A stretch of DNA of 64,000 nucleotides, taken from CAYRTV01 sp964505785. Its GTDB lineage: Bacteria > Acidobacteriota > Aminicenantia > Aminicenantales > Aminicenantaceae. The notes under the pieces were generated by a model that worked only from the letters and a program-made list of their open reading frames with translations, made no database searches and was not told where the DNA came from. The position numbers and the translations under genes are program-made. Of the stretch, positions 1-7,899 are shown piece by piece; the first letter of the stretch is position 1, and each line of letters starts with the position of its first letter. The stretch spans positions 248,001-312,000 of the forward strand of contig CAZDJZ010000002.1 in the NCBI GenBank assembly GCA_964505785.1, given 5' to 3'.

Positions 1-80
1 TGATGTCAAAAAAACTTAAGTCCATGGCAGTTTTTCCTTATGAATCAGCATTGCTGCGATAGAATTATAATCAAGTCCAT

Positions 81-101
81 CGGCCCGTGAATAATCCAGG
101 T
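81..101 (+). repeat. Dispersed REP-like repeat, copy 1 (partial)
   Basis: Reads CGGCCCGTGAATAATCCAGG followed by T, matching the 3' two thirds of the repeat family seen also at 5917, 12425, 12509, 24514 and 34594. The usual 5' part (TGCGGCAATC) is replaced by unrelated sequence. Confidence 0.7.
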
Positions 102-153
102 TTAATGTATCGAAATTTTTTTCCGTATGCAAGATTTGATTTCAACCTGTTTC

Positions 154-186
154 TGCGGTAATCTCGAATCACGAATAATTATGGTT
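154..186 (+). repeat. Dispersed REP-like repeat, copy 2 (degenerate)
   Basis: Starts TGCGGTAATCTCG and continues into ACGAATAATTATGGTT, matching the repeat consensus over about 33 bases with several substitutions. It lies in the same orientation as the copy at 81-101 and directly upstream of the first gene. Confidence 0.5.
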
Positions 187-194
187 GATACATA

Positions 195-821
195 ATGTGC
201 TGGTACGGCTGTTTATATGATATTTTTCTCGGGACTCTCCTCCGCAGTGTCCGGTTATGGATTGCGCGCCGGATTTGCTCCCGCCGGTGGTTCCCGGTCC
301 TGGATCTTTGCTGCGGGACCGGAGAGCAGCTTCGGCGAATCAATCATCCTGATTCTCTGACCGTCGGACTGGACCGCAATTTTTCGCTCATTACGTATGC
401 CCGGGCATGCAGTCCGGATATTCCCTGGATATGTGCTGATGCCGGATTCCTGCCATTCCAGGCGTCGTCCTTTCGATGCGTGATCCTATCCTTCTCCCTT
501 CATGAAAAATCACCGGAATTCCGTCTGGCTGTTCTTAAAGAAGCCAAAAGAGTGGTCAAGAAGGGAGGCTGGCTGCTTTTCCTGGATTATGAAAAGGCAT
601 GGAATCTCTCATCCCGTTTAGGAGGTACTATGATATGGATCATTGAGCGTTTAGCCGGGGACAATCACTTTCGGAATTTTCGCCATTTCATAGCAGCAGG
701 AGGCTTGAATCAGTTTCTGCATGAAAATAACATCCCTGTATCGGACAGCCGGGATTTACATTGGGGAAGCAGCCGCATCGTGCTGTCCCAATACGACAAG
801 CCGGAAGATTTGTCATCCTGA
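195..821 (+). CDS. Class I SAM-dependent methyltransferase
   Basis: A 208-residue protein with a class I methyltransferase core. Motif I is VLDLCCGTGE at residues 35-44, followed by an acidic loop (GLDRN) and a post-I Asp (CADAG); the LSFSLHE stretch corresponds to motif IV. This fold uses S-adenosylmethionine; the UbiE/Methyltransf_11-like pattern suggests a small-molecule or lipid substrate, but none can be named. The first 30 residues are hydrophobic and basic, so it may associate with the membrane. The ATG at 195 lacks a clear Shine-Dalgarno sequence and follows a degenerate dispersed repeat, so the true start is uncertain. It is followed by 284 bp of non-coding sequence and appears monocistronic. 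Confidence 0.75.
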   Translation: MCWYGCLYDIFLGTLLRSVRLWIARRICSRRWFPVLDLCCGTGEQLRRINHPDSLTVGLDRNFSLITYARACSPDIPWICADAGFLPFQASSFRCVILSFSLHEKSPEFRLAVLKEAKRVVKKGGWLLFLDYEKAWNLSSRLGGTMIWIIERLAGDNHFRNFRHFIAAGGLNQFLHENNIPVSDSRDLHWGSSRIVLSQYDKPEDLSS

Positions 822-858
822 GAATAAAGGCGGCACGGGAAACTCTGATGCCCGGGAC

Positions 859-917
859 GGGAAATTTCCTTTTCATTTGGTAACTTCTGCCGGAAAATTT
901 CTGTTTCATTTTGTAAT
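859..917 (+). repeat. Two imperfect tandem direct repeats
   Basis: Two 26-27-base units at 859-884 and 891-917 share GGAAA-TTTC, TTTCATTT and GTAA with a period of about 32 bases. They lie in the gap between the methyltransferase and the NYN gene. No ORF spans them convincingly. They could be operator-like sites or a remnant of a mobile element end. Confidence 0.45.
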
Positions 918-1105
918 AATAACGAAATAGAGGTAAAATGAAAAAAATCATTGTCTGCGTTATTTAACTTGAATCATTAACCGGACGAAATTGCCGCAGA
1001 TGCGGAACGCAGGGAATGAAGCTGCGGCCCGTCCCTGCAGCAAAGTTTTACGAAGCCTTAGGAGAAGGAGACCAGGTTAAATAAGTCAGAAAAGAGGAAA
1101 AAAAG

Positions 1106-1861
1106 ATGGTTGATATATCTAAAGAAACCACAGAAAAAAAAATCGCTCTATTGATCGATGGAGATAATGCCCAGCCTTCCCTGATTGGGAAAATAATGAC
1201 AGAGACGGGTAAATACGGATCTGTCACCATACGGCGCATTTACGGGGATTGGACGACATCGGACATGAAAGGCTGGAAGAACACTTTGAATCTGACTGCC
1301 ATTCAACCAGTCCAGCAATTCCGATATACAGTCGGAAAGAACGCCACAGACAGTGCCTTAATTATCGATGCCATGGATATTCTGAACGCAGAATTGGTGG
1401 ATGGATTCTGTATTGCCTCAAGCGACAGCGATTACACCCGCCTGGCAACCCGGATTCGGGAAGAAGGCTTTTTTGTTTTGGGAATCGGAAAGCAATTAAC
1501 TCCCAAGGCGTTTGTCAATGCCTGTAATGTGTTCATTTATACTGAAAATTTAATGCCCAAAGAAACCGCCGCCCGCGGGAGAAAAACCGGGCGGCGTTCG
1601 TCAGTAAAGGTTGAAAAACCAAAAAAACTGGATCCTCTCCCTCTGATAAAAGGAGCTTTCGAGATGGCCATCCAGGAGGACGGCTGGGCTAATCTTGCGA
1701 CCATGGGATTCTATCTGCACCAGCTGGATCCGGGTTTTGATCCCCGGACATATGGATTTAAGCAATTATCCCAATTAATAAAATCCTTTTCCGATGTCTT
1801 TGAATTGCGGGTCAGAGATATCGACGGAAGCACAAATATCTATGTGCGCTTGAAAGAATAA
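1106..1861 (+). CDS. NYN-domain RNase with C-terminal OST-HTH/LOTUS domain (LabA/MARF1-like)
   Basis: A 251-residue cytoplasmic protein. The N-terminal NYN (PIN-like) nuclease domain is seen as IALLIDGDNA at residues 13-22, with further acidic residues in DSALIIDAMD and in ASSDSDYTRLATRIRE, the usual metal-binding set of this family. After a basic linker (about 148-168, rich in K and R), residues about 170-250 match the OST-HTH/LOTUS winged helix (pattern IQEDGWANLATMG), a domain thought to bind RNA. This architecture is common in bacterial LabA/DUF88-type proteins; the substrate RNA is unknown. The start follows a purine-rich stretch (agaggaaaaaaag). The gene precedes an acyl-CoA synthetase by 22 bp, and the two may be co-transcribed without an obvious functional link. 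Confidence 0.85.
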   Translation: MVDISKETTEKKIALLIDGDNAQPSLIGKIMTETGKYGSVTIRRIYGDWTTSDMKGWKNTLNLTAIQPVQQFRYTVGKNATDSALIIDAMDILNAELVDGFCIASSDSDYTRLATRIREEGFFVLGIGKQLTPKAFVNACNVFIYTENLMPKETAARGRKTGRRSSVKVEKPKKLDPLPLIKGAFEMAIQEDGWANLATMGFYLHQLDPGFDPRTYGFKQLSQLIKSFSDVFELRVRDIDGSTNIYVRLKE

Positions 1862-1883
1862 AACTGAATCAGGAGCCTTTCAT

Positions 1884-3659
1884 ATGGAAACACTTGCCCA
1901 ATTATTGATAAATACGGTCAAGTCCTTTCCTAAAGATTGTTTTTTTCAATATAAAAATGAGGAAAAGTACAGGCCTATCTCCACTCGTGAAGTCTTCGAG
2001 CGCATAAAATGGATTGCATTGGGATTGAATCAAATCGGAGTCAAACCCGGAGATAGAGTCATAATCATTTCTGAAAACCGTCCTGAGTGGGTTATGACCG
2101 ATTTCGCTGTTTTAAGTCAAAGAGCAGTCAGTGTTCCCATCTATCCCACCTTGTCGCCTCCTCAGATCGAACATATCATCAATGATTCCGACGCAGAAAT
2201 CGTATTTGCAGCCAATGCCGGCCTTATGGATAAAATTCTAACCGTTCGAGACAGGATCCCCAAGGTCCGTCACCTGATTGCATTCGAAGAAATGCCCTCT
2301 CAAGAAGTCATCGCCTTGTCTGCACTAATGGGGAAAGGAAGAGAATTGAATCGTAAAATGCCGGATTTATTTGAAGAAAAATCCGGTAAAGTCGAACCAG
2401 ATGACCTGGCATCAATCATCTATACCTCCGGAACGACCGGCGTTCCCAAAGGTGTTATGCTGACCCATGCCAACTTTGTCAGTAATATAAAATCCCTCCG
2501 CTCTGTGATTCCTTTTTTGGAAACAGATGATATCCTTTCGTTTCTTCCGCTCTCCCATGTTTTGGAACGCATGTGTATGTTTGCTTTCATATCACAGGGA
2601 AGTTCAATCCATTTCGCTGAAAGCATTGAAACCGTGGCGGATAATCTTATGGAAATAAAACCGACGATCATGGTCAGCGTCCCGCGTCTTTTTGAAAAAA
2701 TCTATGCCCGTGTCATTGATAATGTTTTAACAGGTTCTTTTTTAAAGCGGAAAATTTTTTTTTGGGCAGTCAAGACGGGTAAAAAAGTCAGTCGTGCAAA
2801 GCAAAACGGACAATCTTTGTCCAAAACAATGGTTTGGAGACAACGTACAGCTGAAAAACTGGTTTTTTCTAAAATCCTTCAGAGAACCGGGGGACGAATC
2901 CATTATTTTGTTTCAGGAGGAGCCCCGTTGTCGCGTGATATAGCTGAATTTTTTCATGCAATCGGCCTTATTATTTTAGAAGGCTACGGCCTTACGGAAA
3001 CATCTCCGGTTGTAACCTGCAATACCTTGGATGAATTCAAATTCGGATCGGTGGGGAAGCCGATTCCAGGTGTTAAAATCAAGTTCGATGAGGATGGTGA
3101 AATATTAGTTAAGGGACCCAATGTCATGCAGGGATATTATAAAATGGATGAAGAAACACAGTCTGTGTTTTCAGATGGATGGTTGAAAACAGGCGATATC
3201 GGATACCAGGATAAAGATGGCTTTGTTTTTATAACAGATAGAAAAAAAGATTTAATCGTCACAGCCGGGGGAAAGAATATTGCGCCCCAAGTGATTGAAA
3301 ACAGGTTGAAAAATAATCCTTATATTTCTCAGGTAGTCGTAGTGGGCGCCCGCCGGAAATTCATTTCCGCAGTTGTTGTCCCGAATTTTGAAAAATTGGA
3401 AATATTCGCCCGGAATAACAATATTTTTTTCATTGATCACAGCGATTTGGTCCAAAAAAATGAAACTATTGATTTTTTGATGGAGGAAATCAACCGTTTA
3501 ACTATAGATCTCTCTCCTTTTGAACGAGTAAAAAAAATCGCTGTATTAGACCGGGAACTGGAAGAAGCCGAGGGAGAAGTAACGCCGACACTAAAAGTAA
3601 AACGCCATGTTATTGAGAACAAATATCAGGATTTAATTGATGCCCTGTATCATGACTAA
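1884..3659 (+). CDS. Long-chain fatty acid-CoA ligase (AMP-forming)
   Basis: A 591-residue member of the ANL superfamily that activates long-chain fatty acids with ATP and CoA, feeding beta-oxidation or lipid synthesis. The P-loop YTSGTTGVPKG sits near residue 180, motif EGYGLTETSPV near 370, the adenylate motif KTGDIG near 440 and the hinge/A8 segment DRKKDLIVTAGGKNIAP near 455. Length and the inserted region between P-loop and TETSP match the FACS/FAA1-type ligases rather than short acetyl-CoA synthetases. AGGAG lies 9 bp before ATG. The 3' end is 15 bp from the convergently transcribed tex gene. Substrate chain length cannot be read from sequence; the ceramide cluster at 25.7-31.7 kb would need long-chain acyl-CoA, a possible but unproven link. 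Confidence 0.9.
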   Translation: METLAQLLINTVKSFPKDCFFQYKNEEKYRPISTREVFERIKWIALGLNQIGVKPGDRVIIISENRPEWVMTDFAVLSQRAVSVPIYPTLSPPQIEHIINDSDAEIVFAANAGLMDKILTVRDRIPKVRHLIAFEEMPSQEVIALSALMGKGRELNRKMPDLFEEKSGKVEPDDLASIIYTSGTTGVPKGVMLTHANFVSNIKSLRSVIPFLETDDILSFLPLSHVLERMCMFAFISQGSSIHFAESIETVADNLMEIKPTIMVSVPRLFEKIYARVIDNVLTGSFLKRKIFFWAVKTGKKVSRAKQNGQSLSKTMVWRQRTAEKLVFSKILQRTGGRIHYFVSGGAPLSRDIAEFFHAIGLIILEGYGLTETSPVVTCNTLDEFKFGSVGKPIPGVKIKFDEDGEILVKGPNVMQGYYKMDEETQSVFSDGWLKTGDIGYQDKDGFVFITDRKKDLIVTAGGKNIAPQVIENRLKNNPYISQVVVVGARRKFISAVVVPNFEKLEIFARNNNIFFIDHSDLVQKNETIDFLMEEINRLTIDLSPFERVKKIAVLDRELEEAEGEVTPTLKVKRHVIENKYQDLIDALYHD

Positions 3660-3674
3660 TGTTTTGGTTAATCC

Positions 3675-5837
3675 CTAATCTTTTAAATTCACTCTGCGCA
3701 GGGATAAACCAATGCGTCCCAGGTCTTCATCCAACTGCAGGACTTTTACGGTCACAACTTGACCGGTTCGGAGAAATTTCCGCGGGTCATCGACAAAACG
3801 GTCTGCAATTTCAGAGATATGGACCAATCCATCCTGATGCACTCCGATATCGACAAATGCGCCGAAGTTCGTAACATTAGTAACAATACCCTCCAGCTGC
3901 ATACCGGGTTGAAGATCGGACAGTTCTTTTACTTGTTCGGAGAAATGGGCATACTGGAACTTGTCCCGGGGATCACGACCAGGTTTTCTGAGCTCTTCTA
4001 AAATATCCGCAAGTGTTGCTGAATTGGTGTCGGGCCCTGTGAACGTCTCAACCGGAATTGTATCCACTAACCTGGGTTTTCCAATGATCTGGGTCACGGA
4101 TTTTCCCAACCCGGCCGCCATTTTCTCTACCAGGCCGTATCTTTCCGGATGAACGGCTGAATTATCCAGGGGATTTAAAGCATTTGATATCCGAAGAAAG
4201 CCGGCGCATTGTTCAAAAGTTTTCGCTCCAAGTCCAGGCACTTCCAGGAATTCTTTCCTTGCCCGGAAGGGTCCGCTGTCATCTCTTCGCCGGATGATAG
4301 CTGCCGCATGTTTATGGGAAAGTCCTGCAACGTATTTCAATAATTCCAACGAAGCCAAATTGACATTAACACCGACTCGGTTAACACAGCTTTCCACCAC
4401 CTCTTCAAGTTTATCCCGGAGACGGGTCTGGTCCACATCATGCTGATACTGCCCAACACCGATGGATTTGGGGTCGATTTTGACCAATTCCGCTAAGGGA
4501 TCCTGCAATCGCCTGCCAATGGAAATTGCACCGCGCACCGTCACGTCAAAATCCGGAAATTCTTTCACCGCCGCCGGTGAGGCGCTGTACACACTGGCAC
4601 CGGCCTCACTTATTATTACACTCACCGGTTTTTTTGATTCGTTCATGGTATGAATGACTCTCCGTACAAACGCGTCTGTTTCCCTCCCTGCTGTCCCATT
4701 TCCCACAGCAATCAACTCAATCTGATGCGATTTTATTAATTTTTTCAAAATTTCGGCTGCTGCCTCAGATTCATTCCGGGGTTCATGGGGAAAGATAGTC
4801 CGGTGTTCCAAGAACTTTCCAGTGTTTTCAAGAACAGCGATTTTGCAGCCGGAACGGAATCCGGGATCGATTCCCAGAACCGGCCTTTGGCCCGCCGGCG
4901 GCGCCATGAGCAGAGATCCGAGATTGTCACCGAAAACCTTGAATGCTTCTTTTTCGGCTCTCTGTTGAAGAATCTTTCGAATTTCATTTTCCAAAGACGG
5001 CAAGAGCAGCCGTTTGTAGCTGTCGCGAATGACTTCTTTTAAAAAAAGAGCCGATGAACTGCGAGGATGATGAAGAAAACAGTTTTCCAAAAAAACGATC
5101 GCTTTGTCATCCGGGATTTCCAGTTTCAGGTTCAAGATTTTTTCCCGCTCACCCCGGAACATAGCCAGAATCCGGTGGGATACGATTCGGGATACAGGTT
5201 CAGAATAATCATAATACATCTGAAATTTTGTTTTTTCCCTGGAAAATTTAGTCTTTACGCGGGAAACCAAACGGCCGGATTGCCCGGCCAATCTTCTGAG
5301 ATACTTTCGAACACCTGTATCCTCAGAAAATTCTTCGGCAAGGATGTCTCCGGCCCCTTTAAGTGCTTGCGCTGTGGTTTCAATTCCCCTCTCAGGATTG
5401 ATATAGGACTCTGCATGATCATCAAGGGAGGCGGTGCCGGATTCCAGGCTGAAAAGCCAGCGGGCCAGTGGTTCCAACCCGGCATCGCGCGCCCGAGATG
5501 CCCGTGTTTTCCTTTTGGGGCGATAGGGAAGATAAAGGTCTTCCAGCTCAGTTTTGTTGATCGTATCTTGAATCCTTTTTTCTAATTGCGGTGATAATTT
5601 TCCCTGTTCACGAATACTTTCCAGGATCACCCGGCGCCGCTCTTCCAGCCCTTGATAATATTGGTATCTATCCCATATTTCGCGAATCTGAATTTCATTC
5701 AGATTATTTGTTCGTTCTTTACGGTAGCGGGCTATAAACGGCACTGTGTCTCCCTGGGTCAGTAAATCCAGAGCCCCGTGAATTTGGTCCGGGCGGATAT
5801 TCAGTTCGCGGCTTAATTGATTTTCAATTTCAACCAT
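3675..5837 (-). CDS. tex: RNA-binding transcription accessory protein Tex
   Basis: A 720-residue homolog of Tex, a nucleic acid-binding protein affecting transcription. Visible parts are the N-terminal helical Tex_N region, a YqgF-like RNase H fold in the middle (VLGIDPGFRSGCKIAVL), helix-hairpin-helix segments (LEVPGLGAKTFEQCAGF) and a C-terminal S1 RNA-binding domain (MQLEGIVTNVTNFGAFVDIG, about residues 645-715). I place the start at the ATG at 5837, because GGAGG lies 5 bp upstream; an in-frame GTG 18 bp further upstream lacks a site. It is divergent from gap, with a dispersed repeat in the shared 5' region, and convergent with the acyl-CoA ligase. Confidence 0.95.
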   Translation of the reverse strand: MVEIENQLSRELNIRPDQIHGALDLLTQGDTVPFIARYRKERTNNLNEIQIREIWDRYQYYQGLEERRRVILESIREQGKLSPQLEKRIQDTINKTELEDLYLPYRPKRKTRASRARDAGLEPLARWLFSLESGTASLDDHAESYINPERGIETTAQALKGAGDILAEEFSEDTGVRKYLRRLAGQSGRLVSRVKTKFSREKTKFQMYYDYSEPVSRIVSHRILAMFRGEREKILNLKLEIPDDKAIVFLENCFLHHPRSSSALFLKEVIRDSYKRLLLPSLENEIRKILQQRAEKEAFKVFGDNLGSLLMAPPAGQRPVLGIDPGFRSGCKIAVLENTGKFLEHRTIFPHEPRNESEAAAEILKKLIKSHQIELIAVGNGTAGRETDAFVRRVIHTMNESKKPVSVIISEAGASVYSASPAAVKEFPDFDVTVRGAISIGRRLQDPLAELVKIDPKSIGVGQYQHDVDQTRLRDKLEEVVESCVNRVGVNVNLASLELLKYVAGLSHKHAAAIIRRRDDSGPFRARKEFLEVPGLGAKTFEQCAGFLRISNALNPLDNSAVHPERYGLVEKMAAGLGKSVTQIIGKPRLVDTIPVETFTGPDTNSATLADILEELRKPGRDPRDKFQYAHFSEQVKELSDLQPGMQLEGIVTNVTNFGAFVDIGVHQDGLVHISEIADRFVDDPRKFLRTGQVVTVKVLQLDEDLGRIGLSLRRVNLKD

Positions 5838-5916
5838 ACTTTCCTCCAAAGTCACAACATACTCTCTGATCGCACTTTTTTTTCCTTTTAGACGGGTCGT
5901 TGTCTCTCACCGCACC

Positions 5917-5948
5917 TGCGGCAATCCCGGCTTGTGAATAATCCAGGT
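5917..5948 (+). repeat. Dispersed REP-like repeat, copy 3
   Basis: Full-length copy: TGCGGCAATCCCGG then CTTGTGAATAATCCAGGT. It lies between the divergent tex and gap genes. The 13 bases upstream contain CTCTCACCGC (5904-5913), which also precedes the copy at 12425, so the element may extend further 5'. Confidence 0.75.
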
Positions 5949-6113
5949 CAGTGATTTTATACCATAAAAGTGGACAATTTCCATCGTGCCGGAAATTATT
6001 AATCAAATATTTTTCATCAGAATCCAAAATACCCGGTAACCGCGGTCTGGCATGTATTTTGCAGGTTTATAACAATAAAATGAAAAATATGGTTTCACAG
6101 GAGGAAAAACAGT

Positions 6114-7115
6114 ATGACAAAAAAAGTTGCTGTCAATGGATTAGGAAGAATCGGGCGTGCCGCCTTGAAAATAATTTTACAAACACCGGAGCTGGATCTG
6201 GTTGCCGTCAATGACCTGGTTCCTACCGATAATTTAGCTTATTTGCTCAAGTACGACACAGTTTACGGCCGGTATGATGCAGAAGTGTTCAGCCGTGCAA
6301 ATGAATTATCTATAGGCGGTAAGGCGTACCCTGTATATAAGGAAAAAGATCCCGGTCAATTGCCATGGACTGACCTTGGTGTCGATATTGTCTTTGAATG
6401 TACCGGCGTGTTTACAAAGAAACCGGACATGGAAAAGCATATTCAAGCCGGCGCCAAGCATGTGATTTTATCCGCTCCGGCCAAAGATGGAGATGTCATG
6501 ACGGTCGTCCACGGCGTTAATTCTCCGGATGAGGCACCGGATTTGCTATCCTGTGCCAGCTGCACGACCAATTGCATTACACCGGTCGTTGAGGTCATGG
6601 GACGCCGGATCGGGATCAAGAAAGCGATTATGACGACAATCCATGCCTATACGTCCTCGCAGTCAATCGTTGACGGCCCTAATAAAAAAATGAGAAGAGG
6701 CCGGGCGGGAGCCGCCAATTTTGTCCCGACATCAACCGGGGCGGCCAAAGCGACCACCAAAGTTCTTCCGGAGTATGAAAATAAATTCGATGGAGTGGCC
6801 GTTCGAGCTCCGGTGGCTGTAGGATCGATCACCGACATCATTTTCGTCACGGAAAAAGATACATCGATTGAAGAAATCAACCGCATTTTCAAAGAAGAGT
6901 CCGAAAGTGAAAAATACAAGGGAATCCTTGGAGTCACGGAAGAAGAGTTGGTTTCTTCGGATATCATTAAGGATCCTCGTGCTTCCATTGTCGATTTAAC
7001 GATGACTCAAGTAGTCGACAGAGATCTGGTCAAAATAATGAGCTGGTATGATAATGAATGGGGTTATTCTGAGCAGATGGTCAGAGAAGCCGTAAAAATC
7101 AGTAAAAATATTTAG
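6114..7115 (+). CDS. gap: Type I glyceraldehyde-3-phosphate dehydrogenase
   Basis: A 333-residue enzyme that oxidises glyceraldehyde-3-phosphate to 1,3-bisphosphoglycerate with NAD(P)+ and phosphate, in glycolysis/gluconeogenesis. The Rossmann motif NGLGRIGR is at residues 8-15, the catalytic Cys150 is in SCASCTTN and the catalytic His177 in TTIHAYT; the C-terminal WYDNEWGYS is present. The residues around VNDL (33-35) do not let me decide firmly between NAD and NADP. CAGGAGG precedes ATG. A COG1926-type phosphoribosyltransferase starts 2 bp after the stop, indicating one transcript. Full length, no defects. Confidence 0.97.
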   Translation: MTKKVAVNGLGRIGRAALKIILQTPELDLVAVNDLVPTDNLAYLLKYDTVYGRYDAEVFSRANELSIGGKAYPVYKEKDPGQLPWTDLGVDIVFECTGVFTKKPDMEKHIQAGAKHVILSAPAKDGDVMTVVHGVNSPDEAPDLLSCASCTTNCITPVVEVMGRRIGIKKAIMTTIHAYTSSQSIVDGPNKKMRRGRAGAANFVPTSTGAAKATTKVLPEYENKFDGVAVRAPVAVGSITDIIFVTEKDTSIEEINRIFKEESESEKYKGILGVTEEELVSSDIIKDPRASIVDLTMTQVVDRDLVKIMSWYDNEWGYSEQMVREAVKISKNI

Positions 7116-7117
7116 CC

Positions 7118-7768
7118 ATGTTCCAAGACCGGAAAGATGCGGGAAAAAAATTAGCACGGGCCTTGGAAAAATACGCGGAAAAGAATGTCCTGGTATTAGC
7201 TATACCTCGAGGCGGGGTTGAACCCGCTTTTGAGGCGGCCAATCATCTGGATGCGGATTTCTCTCTCTTGATTTCAAAGAAATTACCCTATCCGGATAAT
7301 CCTGAAGCGGGGTTCGGAGCTGTTGCGGAAGACGGCAGCACATTTATCATCAACGGGGCTGCCGGTTGGTTGTCATCAATGGAAATTGATATGATCAAAA
7401 AAAATCAAATGCAGGAAATAGAGAGAAGAATGCGCGTTCTGCGCGGAGGGCGTCCTTTACCGGAAATTGAGAAGCGGACGGTCATTTTAGTTGATGACGG
7501 GCTGGCGATGGGTTCGACCATGCGTGCTGCCATTTTATTATGCCGGAAACGTGATCCGGAAAAACTTATTGCTGCGGTTCCGGTTGCGGGCCGGGATGTC
7601 GTCAAGCAGATACAATCAGAAGTGGATGAACTGGTGGTTCTTGAATCTCCTCCTTTTTTCCGTGCTGTAGCCCAGGTCTATGAAAATTGGTATGATGTTT
7701 CGGACCAGGAAGTCCTCGAAATCATGCAGAAATGGAAAAAACGAATTGACAGCACTTCAGCGTCGTGA
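7118..7768 (+). CDS. Phosphoribosyltransferase family protein (COG1926-like)
   Basis: A 216-residue protein with the PRTase type I fold. The PRPP-binding loop is ILVDDGLAMGSTMRAAI (about residues 124-140), and the N-terminal part carries the family's PRGGVEPA and FGAVAEDG segments. Members of this group are annotated as predicted phosphoribosyltransferases of unknown substrate and are often found beside stress or carbohydrate genes. It starts 2 bp after the gap stop codon with no independent strong ribosome site, so translation is probably coupled to gap. No assignment to a nucleotide-salvage reaction is possible from sequence. Confidence 0.8.
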   Translation: MFQDRKDAGKKLARALEKYAEKNVLVLAIPRGGVEPAFEAANHLDADFSLLISKKLPYPDNPEAGFGAVAEDGSTFIINGAAGWLSSMEIDMIKKNQMQEIERRMRVLRGGRPLPEIEKRTVILVDDGLAMGSTMRAAILLCRKRDPEKLIAAVPVAGRDVVKQIQSEVDELVVLESPPFFRAVAQVYENWYDVSDQEVLEIMQKWKKRIDSTSAS

Positions 7769-7899
7769 TATTTAACTAATATCAAACGACTGCAAATTTA
7801 CCGCATTGTCACAACCGCGCATACAAATTAACGTATATAAATATATCCGGATTCTCATCCACCGGGTAAAATCGGAATAAATAAAATGGGAGAACGACC

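Larger units (their letters stand above)
1..194. other. Intergenic region with dispersed repeats
   Basis: No coding region is recognisable before the methyltransferase start at 195. The stretch carries one partial copy (81-101) and one degenerate copy (154-186) of the dispersed repeat family described below, both in the same orientation. The upstream gene lies outside the window, so promoter assignment is not possible. Confidence 0.5.

Noticed and set aside
688..951. 87-codon minus-strand frame across the end of the first methyltransferase
   Set aside because: Low-quality composition, spans the tandem direct repeat, no start signal and no known family.
938..967. Nine-codon ORF with a GAGG ribosome site upstream of the NYN gene
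   Set aside because: Too short to support; could be a leader peptide or the remnant of a lost gene, but nothing beyond the start signal backs it.
5067..5585. 172-codon plus-strand reading frame inside tex
   Set aside because: Antisense to conserved Tex sequence, no ribosome site and no recognisable domain.
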